64,000 bases of DNA from Dipteris shenzhenensis. Its lineage: Eukaryota > Polypodiophyta > Polypodiopsida > Gleicheniales. Below the pieces are notes generated by a model. It worked only from the letters and a program-made list of their open reading frames with translations. It was not told where the DNA came from and ran no database searches. Of the stretch, positions 1-11,129 are shown piece by piece. Location: NCBI GenBank assembly GCA_047967505.1, contig CM106538.1. One strand, written 5' to 3'. Within the stretch, counting starts at the first letter, position 1, and every line of letters begins with the position of its first letter. Both the position numbers and the translations under genes were made by a program.

Positions 1-1084
1 AAGGCCCAAAGGTTGCGATCCTTTGATAGGATCCAATAACAAACCCAATAAAAAAGAAGAACATATCCCTACCTGATCGAATGAAAACCAAACATCCAAA
101 ATTGCTTGCCAAAACAAGCATTCTGGACGCGAGCCTAAAGCCATTGTTGTAACAAAAGTAAGGAATCATGAGACTCTGGGCAATGCCAAAACAAATGGGG
201 CATAGACTTCCACAAGAATCGACATTGTCTACAATTGATAGGAGCAATATGACGACGATCCAAGATCTCTTCAAAAGGAAGAACCCTAATCAAAGGTCAC
301 CATAGGAAGAACTTTTGGCAAAGAGGGAGTCTTGGAGACCAAATGTGTTACAATTTTTTGCGCCACCGTCAAGAGGTGCATCTCATAGACCAAATGTGAT
401 TGGCATGAAGGGAAACCCAAGGAGAAGGCAGCAAGACCTTATACAAAGATGCAATCGTGATGTCAGCTCTAGTAGTAATGCATGGCAAACATGATCATCC
501 GATTGGAAAACACAATCTTTGAGATGATTAGCAATCTCAAGACGAGGTACCGACTAAAAATCATGGAGCATCTGTGATAATAAATTCCACAAGAGTCTAT
601 AATGCTATCCCAAAGCATACTATCTGACCGTTGTGCTGGAAAAGAGATGACCATACAAGCATCATCAAAAACATCATCCACATGTGAAATTCCTTTAGAA
701 CATGCCTTATCAAGTTGCGCTCTGAAATTGGTCCAAGTACTATCCAAAAGTTTAACCCAAAAATATTTGCCAAATTCCCCTTGTAATGCAAAGCCCTTAA
801 ATATTTCTTTCACAAGGAGCATCCCTTATCGGTGAAAGCTCTTTGCCTAGCCCTAGTTTTCGATTTCTCCACCTTCCAGCAGTCATTGCATTTAAGAAAG
901 TGAGTAGCCTAACATAAACAAGCAGTCCCATCATGCGCGTAATTCTCAGAGATAGCCGATTTTTGTGAATTTACAAGTGCTTTTAGCTTTGGCAACATCC
1001 TCTCTGAGATTACTCATAAAATTCTTGCCATAGTCATGAATAACATCCTGCATACAGATCACAAAAGCTATCTAGGCATAATCA
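1..1084 (-). mobile_element. L1-type LINE remnant (family G), internally deleted
   Basis: Read on the minus strand, 480-1080 encodes a decayed endonuclease-to-RT linker (a stretch like MQDVIHDYGKNFMSNLRE, equivalent to the linker in the better copies at 25600-25800). Positions 1-470 encode the zf-RVT C-terminal region (matches to SLYKVLLPSPWVSLHANHIW and FGKQFWMFGFHS). The reverse transcriptase that should lie between them is missing. Frameshifts and stops are frequent, so no protein can be made. The element continues past the left edge. Assignment rests on my alignment by eye to the family G copies in this window. Confidence 0.7.
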
Positions 1085-2127
1085 ACCCCTCCCCCCTCCC
1101 TTTCTTTTTAATGAAAACTTTTGATTACAAGAGTAGCAACCTCAAAATGAGACAGCCAAAAGTACATCAATTGAAAAACTCAATGTATGCTAAACATACA
1201 TCATGATCTATGCAGTGCATCTACAAGCAATCAAAGAATGATTGCTGCTGCAGAGAACGCTTAAAAAAACCAAACAAAGAAAATATGGGATCACCAAAGA
1301 CTTTACAGTTCCTGTCTATCCATAAAGTCCAGAGTGCCCAATAGCGAACCCAAACAAAGAAAAGATGAAACTTTGGTTTGGGTGAATGGAAACCAAAGAG
1401 CCAGAAAGACTTCCCAAAAAGACTAGTCAGGAATCTCGCTCGCAAGCGCTGGCGAAGAAGATCGATGAACTCACAAGAACATGGACAAAACCAGAATAAA
1501 TGAGGCACAGTATCCTAAGGATTAAGCATCTGTGGCAACGAGCAGGAGCAATGTGTCTACAGCCAACATTTATCCAGATGGAAAAATGCCCAGAAGCACT
1601 CGCCAGAAGAAAACCTATTGTCGAAGAGGAGTTTTGTAAGCCCAAAGCTGCTTTAATCTCTTTCTCCACCACTTGGTTGTGTGATGCATTCGCCAAATAG
1701 AATTGCCTTTCTCTGAAACCCAAGGTTGAGGCAAAAGGATTTTATATAATGCAGGCACCGTAATTTGAGATAGCCTCAAAGGGCGAGAAGACGACCCTGG
1801 TGAAGTCAAAGTCTAATCCTCCAACCTGTCCTGAAGTTCCAGAGGAGGAATCGGAACAAAAGGCGAAAGTATATAAGCAATTTGTTGCCACAAAGCAGGA
1901 TAATGAGAGCCCAAGATACCGTGTAGCTGCCAGAGAAAAAGGTAGCACAGAGCCATCATCCTGAATAACATCAGTAACATAAGTGATGCACTTAAAAGAA
2001 ACAAAATAGGAACAACGAGGTTCTAGTAAAGCCAGTGGAGACTGAACAACTGTCGACCAATGAATGCTTTCAGCTCGCAAAGACTGTCAACCATTCCATT
2101 CCAGATGAGAGAGGACGTGCTTCCAAT
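1085..2127 (-). mobile_element. 5'-truncated LINE 3' fragment (family G), zf-RVT region
   Basis: Minus-strand fragments at 1742-2080, 1615-1809, 1427-1723 and 1221-1508 together give the ORF2 C-terminus of a plant L1-type LINE. In order they show ESIHWSTVVQSPLALL, LYKILLPQPWVS, a WWRKRL motif, PHLFWFCPCSCEF (zf-RVT cysteine/histidine region) and FGKSFWLFGFHSP followed by VRYWALWTLWIDRN. At least two frameshifts break it. The 3' UTR runs to about 1090. The 5' end is truncated exactly against an (AC)n tract at 2128-2143, the pattern seen for other family G copies. Confidence 0.75.
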
Positions 2128-2143
2128 CACACACACACACACA
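2128..2143. repeat. (AC)n microsatellite at LINE 5' junction
   Basis: A run of AC dinucleotides directly abuts the truncated 5' end of the minus-strand LINE piece. In the LINE sense direction it reads (GT)n followed by LINE sequence. Confidence 0.9.
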
Positions 2144-2329
2144 AAAACAATCACATACAAGTGACAATCCAACTTCTCAGGATATTTCTAGCACCTTACT
2201 CATAGAGCTCACCATAAATATTAGATCCATAGCAATCCAATTGAATCCATTACATCACAGAGCTCACCACAAATATTAGATCCATAGTAGTCAAATTGAA
2301 TCCATTGCATAGACCATCACAACAACTAA

Positions 2330-3240
2330 GCAAAAGAAACCAATCTAACTTTTCAATAAATCCAAATCCTAGCAACACTAGCTATCACTCCATGTTCAGA
2401 ATCATATTTATTAGCTTGTAGTTGTGGTAAACCTCCGCTTAACATGCGAGATATTCGAACAATCAACCAATTCCGCAAGCACAATGAACACTAGCTCTCT
2501 CACAGTCTTTCTCAAGCACAATGAGCAGTCACTCTCTCACAGTCTTCCTCTCTTAAATTCTTGCGACTCAAATGTGGTCCACCTTTTCCAGCACACCAGG
2601 TGTAGGAGCTATGGACTACAATCTTGCCAAAAGAAACCAATCTAGCTTTTAAAAAAGAAACATATGTTGGAAACCTCACCCATCACACCATGTTACAACC
2701 ACATTTATTGTCTTATGGTAAAACCTTACACGAAGCAATCAACCAGCACAATTTTTTCTTTTCTAAAAAAGAGACTTTTATTAAGTATGAATGAAACTCC
2801 AAGAGCAAGGCTCAAGGGAGAAGTACAGCATGCAATGCACGAAAGAACAAAATATACAATCAACCATCACAATGAACACTCGCTCTCTCACAAATTTTCT
2901 CGGATTTTTGAGACTCAATTGTGATCCACCCTTACCCCACCACACCAAGTGCAAGAGCTATGGACTACAATCTTTCCAAAAGAAACCAATCTAGCTTTTC
3001 AAGAGAAACAAATGTTGAAAACCTCACTACTTCATGTTTACAATCACATGCATTATCTTGTACCCTCACACTTAACCATTTCTGCAAGAACAATGAACAC
3101 TCACTCTCTTACTCTTTCCCTCTCTTAGATTCTCATGACACAATCGTGGTTCTTAGATTCTCATGACTCAATCGTGGTCCACCGTACCTTTGCACATTAG
3201 GTACAGAAGCTATGGACTATAATCTTGTGAATGAAAAGCG
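2330..3240. repeat. Degenerate tandem repeat, three units of about 300-350 bp
   Basis: The phrase AAAGAAACCAATCTA recurs near 2335, 2632 and 2982. Each is followed by a similar series: a CATGTT-type stretch, CAATGAACACTC, CTCTCACA, a segment like GACTCAATTGTGGTCCACC, then an ACCAAGTG..GAGCTATGGACTAC segment. Units differ by many substitutions and length changes, so the array is old. No coding signal was seen. A shorter related piece (CACAGAGCTCACCA, with ATTAGATCCATAG) is repeated at 2200-2290. Confidence 0.7.
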
Positions 3241-3251
3241 TTTGCGTCTCT

Positions 3252-4354
3252 TATAGAGGAGTGTTGGATAGAAGAGATGCATCATGGCACAAAGAGTGAG
3301 AGCACAAGTGAGGCAAAATCCATTATCTTAGAATGAAGGAATGACCTCCATTTTATAGAAAGAGAGGATGGTGTAGGCACCTCCCCTATATTAGTGGCAA
3401 TCAGCCCCTACATCAGTGGGACTGGCCTAAATCTAAGGAACCTGTGGGAGCCTTTGGCTTACATCATCACTTAGGTCACACACTAGACACATCATAGCAC
3501 TAGATGTGCCTCTACAACACACACTTTTTTTTTTTTTTTTGGGTAAATCCATGATTATATTATCAGCAAAATTTACATGAGGGTCTCAAAAAAGCAGAGA
3601 GCCTCAACAGGAAATCAAAAGCAAAGAAAAACTATTTCCAGGCATGACTGAGGAAGATCTCCTTGATGGCAAGCATCATAGATAGATTGCCGTAGGGAGA
3701 GTCTGAAATATTCATAAGATTGCAAGAACGGATTCCCAAAATATCGCATGTTGTGATCCTGCCATATGGTCCAAAAAGCCCAATATCTGACCCAGTTCAA
3801 AAATAAAGAGTAATGGACCAGGGTTGCAGGAAGTCTTCCAAAAAGCCAAAAATGTTTCCCAAAAGGAGAGTTAGGGAAACGAAGGCGAAGCGACATGGAA
3901 ATTTTGCATAGAAAGGTCTTAGTACTGGAACACATCCAAAACAAATGAGGCACCGTTTCAGAAGGGGCCATGCATCGAAGACAAGAAGCAGATGCAATCC
4001 TTCGTTGAGCCAGAGTGACCCCCACGGATAAGGTTCCTATAAGACAACGCCATAGGAAAAGCTTTTGCTTGAGAGGCAATTTGCTTCTCCATAAATTGCG
4101 GAGACTCTTTCGCCACCAAGCAAGTGATTTTGCCATATGCCAAAGAGAATTAGCATGTAAGTGAATCCATGGTGACGGCTGGAGGAAAGAGTATGTCGTG
4201 CTAACTGTTAGGTTAGGAAGAGTAACAGGACGAGAATTTGAGCCCACCGGGTGTAACTGTTCCAATTGCCTCTACAACACACACACAGACATGTGACTCC
4301 CCTAGATGCACACATGCACCATAGAGCAAGCCCTTGATCACACTTATTCCAACA
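3252..4354 (-). repeat. LTR of gag-only element copy 1, split by a LINE
   Basis: Similar to 6418-6735 (shared start TGTTGGATAGAAGAGATGC and shared end CACTTATTCCAACA) but interrupted at 3525-4266 by a LINE fragment and its 18-bp target duplication. In minus orientation this is the downstream LTR. Confidence 0.85.
3525..4266 (-). mobile_element. Young 5'-truncated LINE 3' end nested in the LTR
   Basis: An open minus-strand reading frame (3615-4265, 216 codons) covers an uninterrupted ORF2 C-terminus with zf-RVT: PWIHLHANSLWHMAKSLAWW, LPLKQKLFLWRCLIG, ETVPHLFWMCSSTKTF and FGKHFWLFG followed by WVRYWAFWTIWQDHN. The poly(A) tail appears as T16 at 3525-3540. The insertion is flanked by an exact 18-bp duplication (3507-3524 and 4267-4284) that itself ends in an ACACAC run. 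The lack of stops and the perfect duplication indicate a recent insertion. Confidence 0.9.
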
Positions 4355-4689
4355 TACCCCCCCTCAAGGGTTTGCCTCTTGCAATGTCAAGGATACATCT
4401 AGTCTCATAGTTTCTCATGCCATCTCATGGTGGTCGCACATGACCATCTCATGTCTAGGATCTCATGCTAGCAAAGGTGCCCAAGAGTCAAGATTCACAA
4501 AAATGGGATAGACCAAATACATATCACATGGCCTACATCATATGGTGACCAGAGGTGATTTACAAAAGACAAAACATATGACATTCTTTTTGGAGTTCTA
4601 CTCTAGGCAGAGAACCTCAAAATTTGACCAAGTGATGATAAACAAAAATTCAAAGACAAGTTGCTCAAAAGGCAAAGTCCTTGTCTTCT

Positions 4690-5472
4690 ACCACAAAGTT
4701 GGATGCCTCTTTTGCTCATGGAGTTCTCTCTTCAACCATATTTGACATAGTCCTCTTTTTCTCATTGCAAAACTTTTTAGAGTGATTATTCTTTCCACAA
4801 TATGAGCAAGGGTTGATTCTATAACAATCCTTCTCAAGGTGATTGTTTTTCCCACAGTGTTTACAAGCCTTGAACTTGCTCTTTGAAAAACTCACTGCAA
4901 GTGCCTCTGTTTGCCCACTCTTGAATTGTTCTTCCTTTCCTCTTCTTGTAAGGCACTAATGATGCCTTCTAATGAGGGTTGAGGTAGATTCTTCAAAGTA
5001 GTAACCACATAGTCAAAATCCTGAGGCATGCTCTTTAAAAGCACTGCCATAGCATCATCCTCAGTGACAGGGGAATTAATTGAAGCTAGTTGTGTTATAA
5101 TACTTCTCATAGTGTTGACATGGGCAGCAACATTATCTCCCTCCATTCTGAGTTCAAAGAACTTAACTTTTAGATTTAATTTGGAAGTATGAGAGCTAGC
5201 ACCAAACAATATATCTAACTTGTGCCATGCTTTAAAAGGGGATTCCAAATCTGAGATGTGGTGTACATAGTCATCACCCAAACCTAATGCAATGAAGTAG
5301 AGTCAGTGGCTTTTCCTTTACCTTTTGTTGTACTTGATTCACCTTCCTGAGAGGTTTGAGTTCCTTCTTTGACTAAGTCCCATAGATTCTCCTTCATAAG
5401 CATAAACTTTATCTTCATCTACCAAGTATGGAATCCTTGGCCATTGAACTTGTCAATTTTATAAGTAACCAT
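4690..5472 (-). pseudogene. Decayed Copia-type gag of gag-only element copy 1
   Basis: The start codon at 5470-5472 opens MVTYKIDKFNGQGFHTW, homologous to the gag of the younger element at 61453-62283. A stop and a frameshift follow. The clean central part (4892-5281) reads GDDYVHHISDLESPFKAW and EDDAMAVLLKSMPQDFDYVV, a UBN2-type capsid region. Two CCHC zinc knuckles follow (CKHCGKNNHLEKDC and CSYCGKNNHSKKFC, about 4750-4870). It is not translatable as one protein. Confidence 0.8.
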
Positions 5473-6417
5473 GAGAGGGTCTTACCTTTGTTAGGCAGTG
5501 TCTACTCTCTTACAAGATGACTAATCCTGTGGAACAAAGAAATCTCCCTCACCATACAAATGTAGATTGCTGGAGATAAATTCAGAGAATCCTAATTATT
5601 TAACATACTCATACCGTGTTGGCTTCTCCCAAAGTTTCTTGGCTGGGGTCTTCTTCACTTTGAATTTTGTCCTTCTTGTAGTCTTCTTCAAGTGATTAGC
5701 ATTTGAAGATCCCTCAGAAATTGGCATTTTGACAAAAGATCAGTCCTAACTGAATTTCAAACTGAAAATGCATTCTCTAAACTGTACTCTGGCATTACTT
5801 CAATGCTCAAGCATCACTCTAGCATTTACTCTAGCATCAAATGTCCAAAACTGTAAAAAATGCATTGCAATAGACTAGCTCAACTTGGACGGCACAATTC
5901 ACACAACTGAAGAAGAGTTTGAGAGGGCTTTTTGTGCAAAACTAAAGCTTGAGTACCCAAGTAAGTTCACCACATAGCATTGCTGAAATAGTGCGTCTTT
6001 TTGTATGGGAGAGTTGCGCCTTCTTTGACTGTCTTTTCTCTGATTTCTCCTTGCTCCAAACAAGCATTGGCCTTCAAAATTCATCAGCAGCAGGCTCTAG
6101 GCATGGACCAACTTGTGCTAGAAGGGCTCAGGCAATGGTTGAGCAAAAAGGCGAACTTGCGCGTTTTGATGTTTTAGCTTGCTTGGATCAGTGCGGGTGG
6201 AATACACCATCTCTGGGAGAATGCTCTGGCGGAGCGCCCCATAGTGTAGAAACTCCAACTGGAAGGGCTTGGCAAAAGTCACAAGGAATGGGGAGAACAA
6301 AGCTAAGCAAATTCTGAGAAGGAAGGAGGAAGAAAGCTCAAAAAGAGGTGTTGGAGAAGATGATGAGGTGGCACTACCAAAATGAGTTCTACAAAGCCTA
6401 CCAGCTTTGATACCAAA

Positions 6418-6735
6418 TGTAGAGGAATGTTGGATAGAAGAGATGCATCATGGCACAAAAAGTGAGAGCACAAGTGAGGCAAAATCCATTATCTTAGAAT
6501 GAAGGAATGACCTCCATTTTATAGAAAGAGAGGATGGTGTAGGCACCTCCCCTACATCGGTGGCAATCAGCCCCTACATCAGTGGGACTAGCCTAAATCA
6601 AAGGAACCTCCCATGCGGGGACCTTTGGCTTACATCATCACTTAGGTCACACACTTGACACATCATAGCACATGTGACTCCCCTAGATGCACACATGCAC
6701 CATAGAGCAAGCCCTTGATCACACTTATCCCAACA
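6418..6735 (-). repeat. LTR of gag-only element copy 1 (upstream LTR in minus sense)
   Basis: 318 bp beginning TGTAGAGGAATGTTGG and ending CCCAACA, next to the primer-binding site at 6404-6415 and the TCTCT duplication at 6736-6740. Confidence 0.85.
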
Positions 6736-7499
6736 TCTCTCACAAGCATTTTGTTTGTTAAAAGTGAGCAAAAAATAGAAAATATTACTACTAGTAATAG
6801 GCCTTTAACCATTGGTAGAGTAGGCCTACTATCACTAACAATAAGCCTAATAATTCCAGTAATAGTCCACTACCACTAATAATATGCCATTTATCGCCAG
6901 TAATATCCCCGATAGAGGTCCACTAATAATATGCCATTGATCGCCAATAACATCCCCAATAGAGGTCCACTATCGGCAGTAATATTATCTGATCTATTGG
7001 TTCTTTTTTTCCAACTACCAACATGATGACATTATTCTCACGCTATTTGGGACTGAATAGGGACTGAATATGACGTCCATGAATGATGCATTAATGCAAA
7101 CGAAAATGTCAACTAAAATCCCTGCTACTAGCTAGCTCACATGCTTGGATTTTGGAAGGTTGACCCTGTCTTGGCTTTTCTCTACCTTGAACACAAATAG
7201 TTGTCGCAACATGCATGCCATAAACTTTCACAAGGCTATAGTATACAAAAATATCTCCATGATGGGTCAAGAATTTTCCTTTGCTAAAACCTCCTCAATT
7301 ACTGTAATCATGTCACAATAAAATGTACGGCCTGGATTTTATTAGGATAGTTGATGAAATGTGTTTAAATAGAAGGAAGTTAGCCAAGTATAATGTCCAA
7401 TCTCTGAACCTGTATTTTTTTTTTTGCAAAAAACTGAACCTGTAATTTTTGATCGAAACCAAGAGAAAATTCTTTCATACCATGACAAGTTCCGCCAAG
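6736..7499. other. Non-genic stretch with CACTAATA-type short repeats
   Basis: Between about 6800 and 7000 short variants of CCACTAATAATATGCCATT and GCCAGTAATATCCCC/GCCAATAACATCCCC recur. Such arrays resemble the subterminal repeats of CACTA DNA transposons, but I see no matching terminal inverted repeat or transposase. Positions 7020-7499 show no coding or RNA signal. Confidence 0.35.
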
Positions 7500-7990
7500 T
7501 GCCCACTTTCTAGCCTTTAGATCTCATTGCAAACCACTGAGTTATGACTACCCAAGGTGCTGAATACTCAAACATTTGAGGCAACCACTTTGGCTAGCAA
7601 AAGCTACATTTTCCAGCCTTCTATTAGTAGCACCCAGTACATCCTGAGTCTTTGAGGCCTTCAATGCCTCCCACGGAAGATAATGCAAATTTCTTTTCCC
7701 ACTGTCTTCCACCCATACGAACCATTTAAACATCCTCTCAGTTTCCTCCCAATGTGTTTTTGTAAAAGTGTAAACTGATGCAATGTAGGTCGTGGATGTC
7801 ACCAAAACATGTTGAATAATTAGATCTGAGCATTCCAACCCAGGCACATGCCCTGCTGCCCTCGTGTTTCTCCTTCATTTTATCCTGGAACCAGAAAAAC
7901 CTTTGCTTCAACACGACTCCTATGTTCAAGGGCCCCCCCCCAATATCTTACTACAATGACTTTTTGAATCCATTTTACTAGCAACCTGAG
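7500..7990 (-). pseudogene. LINE ORF2 fragment, region after the RT domain
   Basis: The minus-strand frame at 7548-7847 reads TFTKTHWEETERMFKWFVWV, then RNLHYLPWEALKASKTQDVLG. This fits the conserved region after LINE reverse transcriptase (FLW-G....W..L..PK..GGLG) and is followed by a tail like SGCLKCL. It lacks the usual GGLG. It belongs to a lineage other than families G and C. No poly(A) tail or target duplication was found. Confidence 0.5.
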
Positions 7991-8100
7991 AGTCATACCC
8001 AAGTCTATTTGCAATGCAAAGAACTTATCCAAGCTACCCACCTGAGAGCCATAACCAGGTCTGTTTGCAATGCAAAGAACTTATCCAAGCTACACACCGA
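7990..8100. repeat. 56-bp tandem duplication
   Basis: The segment containing GCAATGCAAAGAACTTATCC occurs at 8010 and 8066, with a few substitutions between copies. Confidence 0.8.
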
Positions 8101-8404
8101 CCCTTAAGCCTCACAAAAGTCCTTTCCAATATCAAACAACTGCACCACCTTCTCTTCACTTTCCTAAAAAAATTACCACAGTATCATGTGGCTGGAAGTG
8201 TCTGTTCAATGTTGCTAAACTCTATGGAATTGAAGAGCTACTATTAAATTGGAAAAGTCATTGCACTTGTTGGGCTTTCACCAAGCTAGAGGGGTTTAAT
8301 GATTACTTGAAGATTAGATGTATCTTTCCAGTGAATGAACATGGTCCCCCAAACGGCTGTACATTCATCCTGGTTTACTCCCCACATCCATAGAACATCA
8401 CTTG

Positions 8405-8530
8405 TCTTTGAAGGTTGGGTCCTCTCCCTAGTCCTCCTTGACCTCTTTGAAAACCACCCTAGTCCTCCTCTTTGAAGGTTGGGTCCTCTCCCTAGTCCTC
8501 CTCGACCTCCCTGAAAACCACCACATTGAC
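8405..8530. repeat. 66-bp tandem duplication
   Basis: The segment beginning GAAGGTTGGGTCCTCTCC occurs at 8408 and 8474 with minor differences (CTTGACCTCTTTG against CTCGACCTCCCTG). Confidence 0.8.
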
Positions 8531-9061
8531 CTCATGTGTAGTATGATCCATACCCACCTCTTGGCAAAGATGGTCGGTACGGTGAGCAATACAGTTGAGG
8601 ATAGTAGTATGGGGCCCCAACCTCATTGGGTGCAGGAACTCTAAGCAAAGGGGGATTAGGAAGAAGTGGAGATGGAGCAGCAAGTGGTACAAGTGGAGAT
8701 GGAGCAGCAAGTGGTACAAACATTCATGGAGTACTTCTATAGGGTAAAGATGCAAGCACAAGAGGTCGGTGGGACTTGTTGGACAGCAGCATCGAGGGGT
8801 TCTCCTGTTAGGAACTCTGGTAGAAGCTTCCTCAACCCTTGAGATACCCACATTTGAAGGCATTGTGTGTCCATGAATTTCACAAAAAGTGCATAAAGAT
8901 GTAGAAGTTTGTATCTTACATTTGGAGGGACATTTCAAGTGACCATGTCTAGGACTCCTGCACTCTGAGTACCACAGACCACCTTTGACTGGGAGTTGTG
9001 GTGGTTCAAAATGATCTGAGACCATTCCATCTTTACCATTTCCTATGATGAAGTCTTGCAA
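8492..9061 (-). pseudogene. Gag-like zinc-knuckle fragment of uncertain origin
   Basis: The minus-strand frame (189 codons) begins QDFIIGNGKDGMVSDHFEP and contains clustered Cys/His motifs: WYSECRSPRHGHLKC and SLCTFCEIHGHTM, suggesting a retroelement gag or ORF1 nucleic-acid-binding region. The rest is low-complexity, including an internal 27-bp tandem repeat (8668-8721). I cannot assign a family. It may be a decayed Ty3 gag. Confidence 0.3.
8668..8721. repeat. 27-bp direct repeat, two copies
   Basis: GTGGAGATGGAGCAGCAAGT and its continuation GGTACAA are repeated back to back. Confidence 0.85.
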
Positions 9062-9399
9062 GGAGGCCTGCTTCGGAAGTTTGTCAACAAGTCTTACTGC
9101 AATGGCAATGTTAGCATTTTTGTCTTGGCATTATGAGGTAAACTTCATAGGGGTGTGCAACTCTCTAAGGTTTAGTGAAGGATGGAAACTCGAGACACAT
9201 GGCATGTAGCCATGAAAAGTTTTACGTGGTAGTAGGCAGCTCTCAAGGAGGTGGCTCTTCAAGCATGGAAGCGTGTTTCTCCCCAGTCAGTTGAAGACTG
9301 CCTCCCATGAGAGTCAGGCTGCATGGTGACCTTTCTGGATAGTTACTAGCCGGATCTTGGGATGGACATAGAAGTCCTTGGTGCTGGCAACGTCTCCTG

Positions 9400-10150
9400 G
9401 TTGCAGGCAGTTCTCCTAGGACCCTCCTCATCATGGTTTCTCTCAATTGCAGCTTGTGGCAAGATCTTTGGCAAACTTGCTAGTGTCTCCCTTTTTCCTC
9501 GTCCTGTGTGGAAATATATTTGCAGATCTGCTTGTGTGGCAGCTAGCTCTCTGTCAGCCTGTGTGGCATTTTTTGTCAGACTGTGTGACAGGTGTTTATG
9601 CAGTCATGTCTATAATTTTATGGATTGGGGGGCTTTAGTGTTTAGTGTCGAGAGCCTTCGTGGCTGTGTCATAAGTCTTTTGCAAGCCTTGTAAGTCTGG
9701 TTGGGCTGAGCGAAAAGTCTCTGTGGGAATTTACGTTATATAGAATCATTTTTGGATCATATACTATCTCAGGTTCTTTACAGTTCACGTGTCTTTCTAT
9801 ATGAGTATTTCTCTTCCAAACTGTGAATTGAAGAAAGACTTGTAATCTCTGAAAACCAACAATTGGTATCAGAGAATTCCTTCCTAGAACTTGAGGTGTG
9901 TTGCTGTTAGTCAATATGGAAAGTTGGTCGAAGTTTTCATCTAAGTCTGGCCTACCATGATACATCAGTGGTTAAATTTGATGGAAGGATATCGCATATA
10001 TAAAAACTTACAAAGAAACCAAGAAGAGCCATTCAAGGATATCATGACCAACATTTTCATGAAGACTCGTATCCTTGTAGCCATATAAAAAATGTAATGG
10101 GATTGCGAGTCGTGCCATGTGATGTTAGTAGCAACGCATCTTCTTGTCAT
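9400..10150 (+). mobile_element. Copia LTR fragment with primer-binding site and start of gag
   Basis: A TGGTATCAGAG primer-binding site (9864-9874, initiator-Met tRNA type) lies two bases after a CA-ending sequence (CCAACA, ending 9861). This marks the 3' end of a plus-strand 5' LTR. Downstream a decayed gag start reads MESWSKFSSKSGLP, then AVKFDGR-like sequence with stops. The LTR left border is not clear, so 9400 is approximate. No further coding domains follow, so the element is truncated. Confidence 0.55.
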
Positions 10151-10159
10151 AGTGCCATA

Positions 10160-10383
10160 ATTCAAGGGAGGTGATGTGGGTCAGCAGGCTCAAGTAGGAG
10201 GTAAAGACAGAGTGGGATATGGATGAGGGAAGGGTATATATATCTATGTGTTTATTTATTTGTATTTATGTATTCATATATTTATAAATATATTTATATG
10301 GATATTTATTTTCTTATTATCTTCTTATGGAAGGAGGAAATTTAGCCCTCCCTAATAAGGAGATTTGGCCTATTTCCCCCCCA

Positions 10384-10384
<1 letters not shown>
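10160..10384. other. AT-rich non-genic stretch
   Basis: 10220-10320 is strongly AT-rich (runs such as TATTTATTTGTATTTATG). No gene, RNA or terminal repeat was seen. It ends at the (CT)n tract into which LINE family C copy 1 is joined. Confidence 0.5.

Positions 10385-10419
<35 letters not shown>
10385..10419. repeat. (CT)n microsatellite at 5' junction of family C copy 1
   Basis: An uninterrupted CT run passes directly into an open ORF1 reading frame of the LINE, without any 5' UTR. Confidence 0.95.
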
Positions 10420-10422
<3 letters not shown>

Positions 10423-11107
10423 TCGCCAGCTTCATACCATAGATATTGATCGGGATATCCAGTTACGGACACATGCTGAGCGCATAATGCAGCTGGAGAC
10501 ACGCATTCAGGAGCATGTTGTGGCATGCGATGATCGCCTCCAGCAGCTGCATGTAGCTCCTCCAGCTAGTGCAGCAGTTGAGGAGAGGTTGGCCACACTG
10601 CAGACAGAGGTACAGAAGACCTCAGAGTGGGTGGACGTTGCGCATAGAGCCCCACAGGCCCAGCAGACCACAGTCTCTGAGACTATTGCCGAGAGTCAGC
10701 GGCGAGCTCAGAAGGTCCTCAACATCCGCATCCGCGGAGTTGAGCGATCAGATACGAGATCAGCCATGGATCAGGCGATAGATTTCATATCTGGGACACT
10801 CGGAGTTCAGGATCATGGCATAGTAGCTGCATATCGAGTGGGCCGGGATCCAGCACGGCACCAGCCACTTATCATCAGATTCAGAGATGCTGAGGCCCGT
10901 CTCGCAGTATTACGAAGGAGATCCAGATTGAGGGACCATCCACAGATTCACATGGATGAGGACCTTACAGCTCTTCAGTGGGAGGAGCATAGACGTCTCA
11001 TTGCACAGAGGGATGTTGCCCGTCGTGAGGGCAAGTGGGCCGTGATCAGAGAGGGCAGACTTTTGATAGGAGCTATGCGATCTAGACCGGCTGGAGCCCA
11101 CAGTTGA
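10420..11107 (+). CDS. LINE family C ORF1: coiled-coil, L1 ORF1p-like RNA-binding protein (5' partial)
   Basis: The frame is already open at the microsatellite junction (IRQLHTIDIDRDIQLRTHAE); the first ATG is at 10487, giving 206 codons. The N-terminal part is heptad-like and predicted coiled coil (to about residue 60). The centre holds an RRM-like stretch (VLNIRIRGVERSD, then IVAAYRVGR and PLIIRFRDAEARLAVL). The C-terminus, IHMDEDLTALQWEEHRR followed by REGKWAVIREGRLLIG, matches the layout of the C-terminal domain of animal L1 ORF1p (Transposase_22 type). The predicted role is trimeric RNA binding and chaperoning of the LINE transcript. It differs from the zinc-knuckle ORF1 of family G in this window. 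It ends in UGA, in the same frame as ORF2. Confidence 0.85.
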
Positions 11108-11129
11108 CGACACGAGGCCTATGGGACAC
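11105..11129 (+). promoter_or_regulatory. Putative stop-readthrough signal: UGA plus proximal pairing element
   Basis: UGA (11105-11107) is followed by CGA and, after an 8-nt gap, by GGCCTATGGGACAC (11116-11129). This 14-mer is the exact reverse complement of 15089-15102 in the 3' UTR. The spacing resembles that of known structure-stimulated readthrough sites. Inferred from sequence only. Confidence 0.55.

Larger units (their letters stand above)
3252..6735 (-). mobile_element. Gag-only LTR retroelement (TR-GAG type), copy 1
   Basis: The element is bounded by related LTRs (3252-4354, enlarged by a nested LINE, and 6418-6735) and a 5-bp target duplication TCTCT (3247-3251 and 6736-6740). On the minus strand the right LTR is followed by a primer-binding site like TGGTATCAAAGC (6404-6415), complementary to initiator-Met tRNA as in plant Copia elements. 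A G-rich polypurine tract (complement of 4358-4370) precedes the left LTR. The interior holds only a decayed Copia-type gag; no protease, integrase, RT or RNase H is seen. It must have moved using proteins from another element. The left LTR starts TA instead of TG. Confidence 0.8.
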
